Assembly: GCA_020846575.1 (NCBI GenBank)
Contig: JADLDQ010000164.1
Location: 1-17,993, forward strand
Length of the DNA stretch: 17,993 nt
Reading direction: 5' to 3'
From: Burkholderiales bacterium
GTDB taxonomy: Bacteria; Pseudomonadota; Gammaproteobacteria; Burkholderiales; SG8-39
Each line of letters starts with the position of its first letter. The stretch's first letter is position 1. Positions 7,926 through 15,213 of the stretch are shown here, piece by piece. Position numbers and translations under genes: made by a program. Below the pieces are notes generated by a model. It saw nothing but the letters and a program-made list of their open reading frames with translations, was not told the origin of the DNA and searched no databases.

Positions 7926-8728
7926 AGCCTGCGCGCGCGCTCTTCGGTTTTCACGCCATCCTGGCGCGGCTGCGCGCCGATCCGGCATCGGTCGCCGAGA
8001 TCCTGCTTGACGAAAAGCGCGGCGATGCCCGCGCGCGCGACCTGGAGGCGGCGGCCGAAAAGGCCGGGGTGCGGCTGATGAAGGTCCCGGTGAAGCGGCT
8101 GGACGGCTTCTACGGGGGCGCGCGCCACCAGGGCGCGGTGGCGCTGGTCGCGGAGCGCTCCGGCCGCGAGAACCTGGAAGACCTGCTGGATGCGCTGTCC
8201 GGACCGCCGCTGCTGCTGGTGCTCGACGGCGTCACCGATCCCCACAACCTGGGCGCCGCACTGCGGGTGGCCGACGGCGCCGGGGCGCACGCGGTGATCG
8301 CGCCGCGTGACCGTGCCGCGGGTATCAACGCGACGGTATCCAAGGTGGCGAGCGGGGCGGCCGAGTCGGTGCCCTTTTTCAGCGTCGCGAACCTCGCGCG
8401 CACGCTCGCTTCGCTGAAGCAGCGCGGTATCTGGATCGTCGGCGCGGACGGCGGCGCGCCGCAGGACCTGTATGGCGTGGACCTGCCCGATTCGATCGCC
8501 TGGGTGCTCGGTGCCGAAGGCGAGGGCATGCGCCGCCTCACGCGCGAGCGCTGCGATCTCGTGGTGCGCATTCCGATGCGGGGTGCGGTGCGCAGCCTGA
8601 ACGTGGCGGTCGCCTGCGGCCTGTGCCTGTACGAGACGCTGCGCCGCAGGCGTGGCCCCGGTGCGGGCGACCCGCCCGCGGGCGGCGCGTCCCGGGCGGC
8701 TGCTGGATGCCGTGGTGCCGGTGCATGA
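7922..8728 (+). CDS. rlmB: 23S rRNA 2'-O-methyltransferase RlmB (Gm2251), SpoU family
   Basis: 268 aa from a GTG that overlaps the rnr stop (GTGA at 7922-7925); the protein then reads KPARALFGFHAILARL, the normal RlmB N-terminus. It transfers a methyl group from S-adenosylmethionine to G2251 in the peptidyl-transferase P loop of 23S rRNA. An N-terminal substrate-binding domain (about 4-80) precedes the SPOUT knot domain: motif 1 DPHNLGAALR (Asn109, Arg115), motif 2 WVLGAEGEGM (about 194-203), motif 3 IPMRGAVRSLNVAVA (about 217-231). A 25-30 residue Gly/Ala/Arg-rich tail after YETLRRRR exceeds the E. coli length (243 aa) and is probably disordered. The rnr-rlmB pair is conserved in proteobacteria. 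Confidence 0.96.
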   Translation: MKPARALFGFHAILARLRADPASVAEILLDEKRGDARARDLEAAAEKAGVRLMKVPVKRLDGFYGGARHQGAVALVAERSGRENLEDLLDALSGPPLLLVLDGVTDPHNLGAALRVADGAGAHAVIAPRDRAAGINATVSKVASGAAESVPFFSVANLARTLASLKQRGIWIVGADGGAPQDLYGVDLPDSIAWVLGAEGEGMRRLTRERCDLVVRIPMRGAVRSLNVAVACGLCLYETLRRRRGPGAGDPPAGGASRAAAGCRGAGA

Positions 8729-8735
8729 TTTCCAT

Positions 8736-8741
8736 TATAAT
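8736..8741 (+). promoter_or_regulatory. -10 box of the rpsF operon promoter
   Basis: A perfect TATAAT in an otherwise very GC-rich gap, just after rlmB. The -35 region is weak: at 17 bases spacing the hexamer is TGGTGC (8713-8718), inside the end of rlmB. Start of transcription would be near 8748, giving a leader of about 110 bases for rpsF-priB-rpsR-rplI. Confidence 0.6.
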
Positions 8742-8754
8742 TCTGCGCCTTAGC

Positions 8755-8820
8755 CAGCAGGCCCGGGCGGCGGCCCCGGCGGTCGCCCGGCCCGGCCTTT
8801 CATCCACCCTGCCTCACCGC
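8755..8820 (+). promoter_or_regulatory. Structured rpsF leader, candidate S6:S18 autoregulatory element
   Basis: Within the predicted 5' leader, GCAGG (8757-8761) can pair with CCTGC (8808-8812), enclosing a strong inner stem CCGGGCG (8763-8769) / CGCCCGG (8784-8790). A CACCG motif follows at 8815-8819. In many bacteria the S6:S18 protein complex binds a two-stem leader element with a CCG/CACCG signature and represses the rpsF-rpsR operon. The fit here is by eye; strong GC bias makes chance pairing likely enough that this stays a candidate. Confidence 0.4.
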
Positions 8821-8858
8821 GCGCGCATGCCGGGAGGCTTCATTCACAGGGAGAGCGC

Positions 8859-9281
8859 ATGCGTCACTACGAGATTGTCTTCATCGTCCATCCGGACCAG
8901 AGCGAGCAGGTCCCGGCCATGATCGAGCGTTACCGCAACGCGGTGACCTCGCGCAGCGGCCAGGTCCATCGGCTCGAGGACTGGGGCCGGCGTCAGCTCG
9001 CCTATCCGCTCCAGAAGATGCACAAGGCGCACTACGTGCTGATGAACATCGAGTGCGACGACCAGGCCCTCGCGGAGCTCGAGCACGCCTTCAAGTTCAA
9101 CGACGCCGTGCTGCGCCACCTGATCGTGAAGATGGAGCGCGCCTGGAGCACGCCTTCGCCGATGATGAAGGAAGAGAAGGCGAAGTCGGTGCTGTCGCAG
9201 TCCTCGAGCCGGCAGGCGCAGGAGGGCGGGGCCGAGCGGGCGTCCGCCACCGAGTCCAGGCCCGCGCCGGCGCGCGCCTGA
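8859..9281 (+). CDS. rpsF: 30S ribosomal protein S6
   Basis: 140 aa; ATG with AGGGAG 6 bases upstream. S6 binds 16S rRNA in the platform of the small subunit together with S18. The ferredoxin-like core is visible: MRHYEIVFIVHPDQSEQV, then the WGRRQLAYPLQKMHKAHYVLMNI motif (residues about 42-65) and the final strand DAVLRHLIVKME. After about residue 93 comes a Lys/Glu/Ser/Ala-rich tail of over 40 residues, longer than usual and probably disordered; E. coli S6 has a Glu tail instead. First gene of the operon with priB, rpsR and rplI. Confidence 0.97.
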   Translation: MRHYEIVFIVHPDQSEQVPAMIERYRNAVTSRSGQVHRLEDWGRRQLAYPLQKMHKAHYVLMNIECDDQALAELEHAFKFNDAVLRHLIVKMERAWSTPSPMMKEEKAKSVLSQSSSRQAQEGGAERASATESRPAPARA

Positions 9282-9297
9282 CCGGGTCTGCGGCGCG

Positions 9298-9609
9298 TTG
9301 CAGGAGAACCGCGTCCTTCTGCGCGGCGTGCTGATCGAGCGCGATGCCCTGCGCTATACCCCGGCCGGGGTGCCGCTGGTGAAATTCCGCGTCGCCCACG
9401 ACTCGACACAGGTCGAGGCCGGCATCGAGCGCCGGGTCGACTGCGAGGTCGAGGCGCTTGCCTTCGGGACCGAGGCACGGCTGCTCTCGGGTGCAGCGCT
9501 CGGCGCCGAAGTGAGGATCAGCGGCTTTCTCGACCGCCGTTCCCGGCGCGGCCGGCAGACGGTTCTGCACGCGACCGGCGTGGACTTCGTTACACAGGAA
9601 AACCCGTAA
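9298..9609 (+). CDS. priB: Primosomal replication protein N (PriB)
   Basis: 103 aa from a TTG. PriB is a single-stranded-DNA-binding OB-fold dimer that helps PriA reload DnaB at stalled forks. The N-terminus (TTG)QENRVLLRGVL lines up with E. coli TNRLVLSGTV, and the body VPLVKFRVAHDS ... VDCEVEALAFG ... AEVRISGFLDRRSRRG ... LHATGVDF has the OB-fold strand pattern of the family. No other in-frame start lies between the rpsF stop (9279-9281) and 9298. No good ribosome binding site precedes the TTG; an AGGAG lies just inside the gene (9302-9306), so coupling to rpsF translation is likely. Its place between rpsF and rpsR is the conserved one. Confidence 0.93.
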   Translation: MQENRVLLRGVLIERDALRYTPAGVPLVKFRVAHDSTQVEAGIERRVDCEVEALAFGTEARLLSGAALGAEVRISGFLDRRSRRGRQTVLHATGVDFVTQENP

Positions 9610-9633
9610 CCAACGTTTCCAGGAGAATTCGTC

Positions 9634-9939
9634 ATGGCGACATTCGGCAGGGGCCCGAGCCGCGGCAAGGGCGGCAAGGGCGGAAAGGGCCGCACGCGGC
9701 GCGACGGCAAAGGCAAGGGGGCGCTGTTCAAGCGGCGCAAGTTCTGCCGCTTCACCGTCGAGAAGGCCGAGTGGATCGACTACAAGGACGTCGACGTGCT
9801 GAAGGACTTCATCGGCGAGAACGGCAAGATCATCCCGGCCCGCATCACCGGCACCAAGTCGGGCTACCAGCGCATGCTGTCGCAGGCGATCAAGCGTGCC
9901 CGCTTCCTCGCGCTGCTGCCCTACACCGATCTGCACTGA
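9634..9939 (+). CDS. rpsR: 30S ribosomal protein S18
   Basis: 101 aa; ATG with an AGGAG at 9621-9625. The conserved core begins FKRRKFCRFT (about residue 32) and runs through IDYKDVDVLKDFI, KIIPARITGTKSGYQRMLSQAIKRARFLALLPY. S18 binds the platform of the small subunit as a heterodimer with S6. The first 30 residues form a Gly/Lys/Arg-rich basic extension (RGKGGKGGKGRTRR) not found in the 75-aa E. coli protein; extended N-termini are known in Betaproteobacteria. A CRF-type cysteine (residue 38) is present. Confidence 0.97.
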   Translation: MATFGRGPSRGKGGKGGKGRTRRDGKGKGALFKRRKFCRFTVEKAEWIDYKDVDVLKDFIGENGKIIPARITGTKSGYQRMLSQAIKRARFLALLPYTDLH

Positions 9940-9956
9940 TCCACCCGGAGCGCGAC

Positions 9957-10406
9957 ATGCAAGTGATACTGCTGGAGAAGGTGCTCAATCTGGGCGGCCT
10001 GGGCGACGTGGTCAAGGTGAAGGAGGGCTACGCGCGCAACTTCCTCATTCCGAAAGGCAAGGCGACGCGCGCGACGCCCGAGAACCTGGCGGCGTTCGAG
10101 AAGCGGCGCGCCGAGCTGGAGGCCACGCAGTCGGCGGCCCTTGCCGCCGCGCACGACAGGGGCGCGCAGCTCGACGGCCTGATGGTCCAGGTGACGCAGA
10201 AGGCGGGAGTGGACGGCCGGCTGTTCGGGTCGGTCACCGGCTTGGACATCGTGGATGCGCTGAAGGCGCAGGGGTTCGAGATCGAGCGTTCCATGGTGCG
10301 CCTGCCCCAGGGACCGCTGAAGCAGGTCGGCGATCATGAAGTGGCGATCGCGCTGCACACCGACGTCGTGGTGCAGATCAAGGTCTCGGTGCTCGGCGAG
10401 GTGTGA
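9957..10406 (+). CDS. rplI: 50S ribosomal protein L9
   Basis: 149 aa, standard length; ATG with GGAG at 9947-9950. The N-terminal RNA-binding domain MQVILLEKVLNLGGLGDVVK and VKEGYARNFLIPKGKA is followed by the long connecting helix (about 42-75) and the C-terminal domain with GVDGRLFGSVT and GDHEVAIALHTDVVVQIKVSV. L9 sits at the base of the L1 stalk and reaches out between neighbouring ribosomes. Last gene of the rpsF operon; 17 bases follow rpsR before its start, and a strong hairpin lies after its stop. Confidence 0.98.
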   Translation: MQVILLEKVLNLGGLGDVVKVKEGYARNFLIPKGKATRATPENLAAFEKRRAELEATQSAALAAAHDRGAQLDGLMVQVTQKAGVDGRLFGSVTGLDIVDALKAQGFEIERSMVRLPQGPLKQVGDHEVAIALHTDVVVQIKVSVLGEV

Positions 10407-10412
10407 AGGAAC

Positions 10413-10437
10413 GGCGGCGCGCGAGGCTCGCGCCGCC
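10413..10437 (+). terminator. Hairpin after rplI, possible terminator
   Basis: A perfect 9-bp GC stem GGCGGCGCG (10413-10421) / CGCGCCGCC (10429-10437) with a 7-base loop begins 7 bases after the rplI stop. No T-run follows, so intrinsic termination is uncertain; it may instead protect the 3' end of the operon mRNA. Confidence 0.45.
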
Positions 10438-10461
10438 TGCTTCGAGTCCCCGAGCGGCGCC
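10416..10461 (+). repeat. Imperfect direct repeat, copy 1 (rplI-dnaB gap)
   Basis: This 46-base unit is repeated about 106 bases downstream (10522-10568). The copies share the hairpin core, CTCGCGCCGCCTG and CGAGCGGCGCC, and differ by about five substitutions and one inserted C. The unit ends in the palindromic GCGGCGC/GCGCCGC (10454-10460 with 10463-10469). Confidence 0.7.
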
Positions 10462-10491
10462 AGCGCCGCCCCCCCCGCCGGCGGCGCGATG

Positions 10492-10524
10492 GCCAGCGGT
10501 CTTCGCTTGGTGAAGGTCGCTGGC
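10492..10524 (+). repeat. 13-bp inverted repeat in the rplI-dnaB gap
   Basis: GCCAGCGGTCTTC (10492-10504) pairs with GAAGGTCGCTGGC (10512-10524) around a GCTTGGT loop: 11 Watson-Crick pairs and 2 adjacent G-U pairs in the RNA. It lies between the two direct-repeat copies. No T-run follows. The G-U positions are mismatches at DNA level, which fits an element selected, if at all, as RNA. Confidence 0.7.
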
Positions 10525-10568
10525 GCGTGAAGCTCGCGCCGCCTGATTCGCGCCCCCCGAGCGGCGCC
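10522..10568 (+). repeat. Imperfect direct repeat, copy 2 (rplI-dnaB gap)
   Basis: Second copy of the unit at 10416-10461. It holds a 6-bp stem GGCGCG (10522-10527) / CGCGCC (10535-10540) and ends about 38 bases before the dnaB start. Its first three bases overlap the 3' arm of the 13-bp hairpin. Confidence 0.7.
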
Positions 10569-10586
10569 CGGCGTGCGCGTTTGGCT

Positions 10587-10592
10587 TAGAAT
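10587..10592 (+). promoter_or_regulatory. Possible -10 box for dnaB
   Basis: TAGAAT stands out in GC-rich surroundings 14 bases before the dnaB ATG. No recognisable -35 is present. If used, transcription would begin around 10599, leaving a leader of only about 8 bases. Confidence 0.35.
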
Positions 10593-10606
10593 TCCGCCAG
10601 GCGTCC

Positions 10607-11995
10607 ATGAGCTCAATCCTTCAACCTCCGACCAGCGATGCGCAGGTGCTTGCGCTGCGCCTGCCGCCGCATTCCATCGAAGCGGAGCAGTCGGTCCTCG
10701 GGGGCCTGTTGCTCGACAACGCCGCGTTCGATCGCATCGCCGACCAGCTCGCCGAAACCGATTTCTACCGCGACGATCACCGCCGAATCTGGCGGCACGT
10801 GTCGCGGCTGATCGAGCGCGGCAAGCCCGCCGACGTGGTGACGGTCGAGGAGTCGATCCGGGCGAGCGAGGACAAGGACCGCACCGGGGGCCTTTCCTAC
10901 CTCGGGGAGCTGGCCCGCAACACGCCATCGGCGCACAACATCCGGCGCTATGCCGAGATCGTGCGCGAGCGCTCGATCATGCGGCGCCTGGTGCAGGTGG
11001 GTACCGAGATCGCCGACCGGGCCCTCGCACCGCAGGGCAAGGAAGTCGCGCAGCTCCTGGACGAGGCCGAGTCACGGGTATTCGAGATCGCGGAGGCCGG
11101 CGCCCGCGGCCGCCAGGGTTTCGTGCCGATCCAGACGCTGCTCACCCAGGTGATGGAGCGCGTGGACCTGCTCTACCACCAGGACAACCCGTCGGAGGTC
11201 ACCGGGGTGCCCACCGGCTATGTCGATCTGGACCGCAAAACCGCCGGCCTGCAGCCGGGCGACCTCGTCATCATCGCCGGCCGGCCGAGCATGGGCAAGA
11301 CCGCGCTCGCGCTCAACATCGCCGAGCACGTCGCCATCGACAACGGCCTGCCGGTGGCGGTGTTCAGCATGGAGATGTCCGGCGCCCAGCTCGCGATGCG
11401 CATGCTCGGGTCGATCGGGCGTCTGGACCAGCACAAGCTGCGCACCGGGCGGCTCTCCGACGACGACTGGAACCGCCTCACCACCGCGGTCGGGCGGCTG
11501 CACGAGGCGCCTATCCACATCGACGAGACGCCCGCGCTCAACCCCCTGGAGGTGCGCGCGCGCGCGCGCCGGCTGCACCGCCACTACGGAAAGCTCGGCC
11601 TGGTGGTGCTGGACTACCTCCAGCTCATGTCGGCGTCGGGCGAAGGGGAGAACCGCGCCACCGAGCTGTCCGAGATATCGCGCTCGATGAAGGCGCTCGC
11701 CAAGGAGCTGAACGTGCCGCTGGTGGCGCTCTCGCAGCTCAACCGGGCGCTGGAGCAGCGCACCGATCGGCGGCCGGTGATGTCGGATCTGCGCGAATCC
11801 GGCGCCATCGAGCAGGACGCGGACCTGATCCTTTTCATCTACCGCGACGTGGTCTACAACCCGGGCACCGCCGAACCGGGCAAGGCGGAGATCATCATCG
11901 CCAAACAGAGGAACGGGCCGATCGGCACCGTGGATCTGACCTTTCTCGGCGAACACACGCGCTTCGAGAATTACGCCTCGCCCGGATCGTTCTAG
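10607..11995 (+). CDS. dnaB: Replicative DNA helicase DnaB
   Basis: 462 aa, normal length. DnaB is the hexameric 5'-3' helicase of the replication fork. The N-terminal domain (about 15-120, HSIEAEQSVLGGLLLDNAAF, then FYRDDHRRIWRHV) is followed by a linker and the RecA-like motor: Walker A GRPSMGKT (residues 225-232), the VFSMEMSGAQLAMR motif, Walker B-type LVVLDYLQLMS, and SQLNRALEQR ... SDLRESGAIEQDADLILFIYR with the conserved arginine and glutamine region. No intein or other insertion is present. The ATG has only a weak AGG upstream. Its position after rplI is common in Betaproteobacteria, unlike E. coli, where dnaB is elsewhere. Confidence 0.98.
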   Translation: MSSILQPPTSDAQVLALRLPPHSIEAEQSVLGGLLLDNAAFDRIADQLAETDFYRDDHRRIWRHVSRLIERGKPADVVTVEESIRASEDKDRTGGLSYLGELARNTPSAHNIRRYAEIVRERSIMRRLVQVGTEIADRALAPQGKEVAQLLDEAESRVFEIAEAGARGRQGFVPIQTLLTQVMERVDLLYHQDNPSEVTGVPTGYVDLDRKTAGLQPGDLVIIAGRPSMGKTALALNIAEHVAIDNGLPVAVFSMEMSGAQLAMRMLGSIGRLDQHKLRTGRLSDDDWNRLTTAVGRLHEAPIHIDETPALNPLEVRARARRLHRHYGKLGLVVLDYLQLMSASGEGENRATELSEISRSMKALAKELNVPLVALSQLNRALEQRTDRRPVMSDLRESGAIEQDADLILFIYRDVVYNPGTAEPGKAEIIIAKQRNGPIGTVDLTFLGEHTRFENYASPGSF

Positions 11996-12031
11996 GTTCC
12001 GCCCCGCGGCGCCCCGGAGACCCGAGAGCCG

Positions 12032-12706
12032 ATGCTGTCGATCCGGTCCGTATCCAAGTCCTTCCCAGGCCCGCGGGCGCGCACCCTGCTGCGCGACATC
12101 TCGCTGGCGCTCGAACCCGGGGAGTTCGTCGCCGTCGTGGGCGAATCGGGCATCGGCAAGTCGACGCTGCTCAACCTGATCGCCGGGCTGGAATCGCCGG
12201 ATTCGGGTGCGATCGAACTGTGCGGAGAGAAGCTCGGCGCGCTCGGCGACGATGAGGCCACGCTGCTGCGCCGGCGCCACATCGGCTTCGTGTTCCAGGC
12301 GTTCCACCTCCTGCCCTATCTCAGCGTCGAGAAGAACGTCGCCCTGCCGCTGGTGCTCAACGGCGTCGCAAGCGCGGCGATCGGGCCGCGCGTGCGCGAG
12401 ATGCTCGGGGCGGTGAACCTCGGCGATCGCGCGACGAGCCTGCCGGCCGAACTCTCCGGCGGCGAGATGCAGCGGGTGGCGATCGCCCGGGCGCTGGTGC
12501 ACCGCCCCAGCCTGGTGCTGGCCGACGAGCCCACCGGAAATCTCGACCCCGAAGCGGCCGCCCAGGTGCTGGCGCTGCTGCGCGAGCGCATCAAGGCGGA
12601 CCGAGCCGCTGGCATCCTGGTTACGCACTCGCGCTCCGCGGCGCGCACCGCGGACCGCATCCTGGTGCTGAGCGAGCGCGGCCTCTCGCCCGCGCCGGCG
12701 GCCTGA
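12032..12706 (+). CDS. ABC transporter ATP-binding protein, LolD/YbbA/AttE type
   Basis: 224 aa. Walker A GESGIGKST (residues 37-45), Q-loop Gln89 in VFQAFHLLP, signature LSGGE (141-145), Walker B LVLADEP with Glu166, D-loop GNLD, and switch His199 in LVTHS: a complete ATPase. The ADEPTGNLD sequence and length place it in the MacB/LolD/FtsE branch, whose partners are FtsX-like permeases that do mechanical work rather than pump through a classical channel. Its stop shares a base with the start of the permease gene (TGATG at 12704-12708), so the two are translationally coupled. 36 bases separate it from dnaB, with no visible terminator. The downstream lipocalin-like gene suggests an AttE-type role. 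Confidence 0.93.
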   Translation: MLSIRSVSKSFPGPRARTLLRDISLALEPGEFVAVVGESGIGKSTLLNLIAGLESPDSGAIELCGEKLGALGDDEATLLRRRHIGFVFQAFHLLPYLSVEKNVALPLVLNGVASAAIGPRVREMLGAVNLGDRATSLPAELSGGEMQRVAIARALVHRPSLVLADEPTGNLDPEAAAQVLALLRERIKADRAAGILVTHSRSAARTADRILVLSERGLSPAPAA

Positions 12707-15213
12707 TGCTGTCCTCGGCCGGCGTCCGCGCCTCGCTCGCGCTCGCCCCGCTGGCGGCGAACAAGGGCCGCGTCGCCGTGTCGGTGTTCGCCATCGCCCT
12801 GGGGGTGGCGCTGGGATACGCGGTGCAGCTCATCAACCAGTCGGCCGCCGCCGAGTTCGCGCAGGCGCTGAGGGTGCTTGCCGGCGATGCGGACGTCGTG
12901 GTGCACGGCCCGCGCGCCGGGATTCCCGAGGCGCTGTATCCGCGCATCGCCGCGCTGCCGGAAGTGGCGGTGGCGAGCCCCGTGATCGAGGTGCAGGCGC
13001 GGCTGCCCGGGCAGCGCGAGGCGCTCAAGCTGCTGGGCGTGGACGTGTTCCGCGCGGCGCGCCTGCAGCCGGACATCGCCAGGGCCGAGGGCGGGGAGCC
13101 GCTCGATTTCCTGCGCGAGGACCGCCTGTTTCTGTCGCGCGCGGCCGCGGCGTGGCTGGGCCTCACGGCGGGCGACGAGCTGGCGCTCGCCGCGGGCGAG
13201 GGGCGCCTCGCCCTGCGCGTGGCCGGCATACTCTCGGCCTCCGCCCTGCGCGAACGGGTGGCGGTCATGGACATCGCAGCCGTGCAGTCGGCGTTGCGCA
13301 CGGGACCGGTGGTCACGCGCATCGAACTGCGACTGCGCGAGGGCGCGGATCCCGCGGCGCTGAGCGCCGCGCTCGAGCGGGTGCTACCGCCCGGCGTGTT
13401 CGCCGAGGATCCGGGCCAGAGCGTCGAGCGCAACGCCAGGCTCACGCGAGCCTACCGCGTGAATCTCGCGGTGCTGGCGCTGGTGGCGCTTTTCACGGGA
13501 GCCCTGTTCGTGTTCTCCACGCAGATGCTCTCGGTGGCCCGGCGCCGCGTGGAGATCGCCCTGCTGCGCGCGCTCGGCGTGGCGCGCGGCGGGATTCTGC
13601 GCCAGCTGCTCGCCGAGGCGGCGCTCATCGGCGCGCTCGGCGCCGCGGGCGGCATGGCGCTCGGCCATCTCGCGGCAGCGGCTTTTCTCCAGCGCTACGG
13701 CGCGGATCTGGGCGCCGGGACTTTCGCCGGACTGCCGGTGACCCCGCACGTCGATCCCGTGGCGGTGCTCGTTTTCGCGCTGCTCGGCGTGGCGGCCGCG
13801 GTGGGCGGCGCCTATGCCGCGGCGCGCACGGCGGTCCGGGCGCAGCCGGCGCGCGCCCTGCGCGCCGGGGACGAGCACGAGGCCTTGCGCTCGCTCGAGG
13901 CGGCGTGGCCGGGCGCGGCGTGTCTGGCCGCGGGCGCGCTGCTCGCGTTCGTGCCGGCGATCGACGGGCTGCCGATCGCCGGCTATCTCTCCATCACCCT
14001 GTTGCTGATCGGCACGCTCGCTCTGATGCCGCGCCTGGCGCGGGTCGCCTTCGCGCTGGCGCCGCAGCGGCGAGCGGCGTCCTGGCGGCTCGCCCTGGAG
14101 CAGCTGCGTTTCGCGCCCGGGCGAACCGGCATGAGTCTCGCAGCCATCGTCGCGAGCGTCAGCCTGATGGCATCCATGGCCATCATGGTCGCTTCCTTCC
14201 GCCATTCGCTGCAGGACTGGCTCGATACCATGCTGCCGGCCCAGTTGTACGTGCGCGGCGGGGAAGGGGCGTTCCTCGCGGACGAGGCGCTGCGTTCGCA
14301 ATGGACGGTGCCCGGTGTCGCGCGCATCGAGTTTCTGCGCTCGGAGCAGATCCTGCTGGATGTCGCTCATCCGCCGGTGACGCTGCTCGCGCGCGATCTG
14401 GACGCGGCGCGCATCGATCGCAGTCTCGCGCTGGTGGGCGAGTCGCGGTTGCCGGCCCCGGGCGCACCGCCGCCGGCCTGGGTCTCCGAGGCGATGGTGG
14501 ACCTGTACGGCATGCGGGCGGGCGATGTGGTGGCGCTTGCGCTGCGCGGCCGGGTGGCGGCGTTCACCGTCGCCGGCGTGTGGCGCGACTATGCGCGCCA
14601 GCACGGTGCGGTGGTGATCGAGCGGCGGGAGTACGCGCGGCTGACGGGCGAGGAGCGCGCCGGCAACGCCTCGATCTGGCTGGAGCCGGGCGCGGATCCC
14701 GACGCGGTCGCGGCGCAGGTCCGATCGCGCATGCCGGCGCATGCCGAAGTGGAGCTGGTGCGGACCGAGCGCATACGCGAGCTGACGCTGGGGATCTTCG
14801 ACCGCACCTTCGCCGTAACCTACGCGCTGGAGGCGGTCGCGGTGCTGATCGGCCTGTTCTCGCTCTCGGCGAGCTTCGCCGGGCTGGCGCTCGCGCGCCG
14901 CTGCGAGTTCGGGATGCTGCGTCACGTCGGCATGACCCGACGGCAGATCGGCGCGATGCTGGCGCTGGAGGGCTTCGCGGTGTCGGCGCTGGGACTTGCC
15001 GCCGGCCTGGGCCTGGGCGGCGTGCTCGCCGTGGTGCTGGTGCACGTGGTCAACAGGCAGTCGTTCCACTGGTCGATGGAGATCCACACGCCCTGGCCGA
15101 CGCTGGCCGCGTTCGCGCTCGTGATGCTGCCGCTGGCAAGCTTCGCCGCCTGGGCGGGGGCCCGGCGCGCGGCGGGATACGACGCGGTCCGGGCGGTGAA
15201 GGAGTCCTGGTGA
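12706..15213 (+). CDS. FtsX/MacB-family ABC permease with two FtsX halves
   Basis: 835 aa. About ten membrane segments in two blocks. First half: one near 22-44, a periplasmic domain of about 200 residues, then three around 252-275, 300-328 and 347-372, ending in a cytoplasmic RTAVRAQPARALRAG. A central pair lies at about 402-447. The second half repeats the plan: segment about 478-500, periplasmic domain to about 700, then three around 705-730, 755-785 and 798-822, ending DAVRAVKESW. Both halves carry the coupling motif before their third-from-last helices (VEIALLRALGVARGGI and CEFGMLRHVGMTRRQI). This is the layout of YbbP-like permeases, or of AttF and AttG as one chain. Function unknown; lipid, lipoprotein or envelope-linked substrate is inferred only from the family. 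Confidence 0.9.
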   Translation: MLSSAGVRASLALAPLAANKGRVAVSVFAIALGVALGYAVQLINQSAAAEFAQALRVLAGDADVVVHGPRAGIPEALYPRIAALPEVAVASPVIEVQARLPGQREALKLLGVDVFRAARLQPDIARAEGGEPLDFLREDRLFLSRAAAAWLGLTAGDELALAAGEGRLALRVAGILSASALRERVAVMDIAAVQSALRTGPVVTRIELRLREGADPAALSAALERVLPPGVFAEDPGQSVERNARLTRAYRVNLAVLALVALFTGALFVFSTQMLSVARRRVEIALLRALGVARGGILRQLLAEAALIGALGAAGGMALGHLAAAAFLQRYGADLGAGTFAGLPVTPHVDPVAVLVFALLGVAAAVGGAYAAARTAVRAQPARALRAGDEHEALRSLEAAWPGAACLAAGALLAFVPAIDGLPIAGYLSITLLLIGTLALMPRLARVAFALAPQRRAASWRLALEQLRFAPGRTGMSLAAIVASVSLMASMAIMVASFRHSLQDWLDTMLPAQLYVRGGEGAFLADEALRSQWTVPGVARIEFLRSEQILLDVAHPPVTLLARDLDAARIDRSLALVGESRLPAPGAPPPAWVSEAMVDLYGMRAGDVVALALRGRVAAFTVAGVWRDYARQHGAVVIERREYARLTGEERAGNASIWLEPGADPDAVAAQVRSRMPAHAEVELVRTERIRELTLGIFDRTFAVTYALEAVAVLIGLFSLSASFAGLALARRCEFGMLRHVGMTRRQIGAMLALEGFAVSALGLAAGLGLGGVLAVVLVHVVNRQSFHWSMEIHTPWPTLAAFALVMLPLASFAAWAGARRAAGYDAVRAVKESW

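Noticed and set aside
5745..7988. 747-codon open frame on the minus strand opposite rnr
   Set aside because: RNase R is certain on the plus strand; long antisense frames are expected in such GC-rich coding DNA. The translation is a low-complexity Arg/Ala/His mix with no recognisable domain.
13152..15209. Open frame running upstream of the attH-like gene across the permease gene
   Set aside because: It is an out-of-frame shadow of the permease. The overlap GTG with AAGGAG and the Tat signal fix the true start at 15210.
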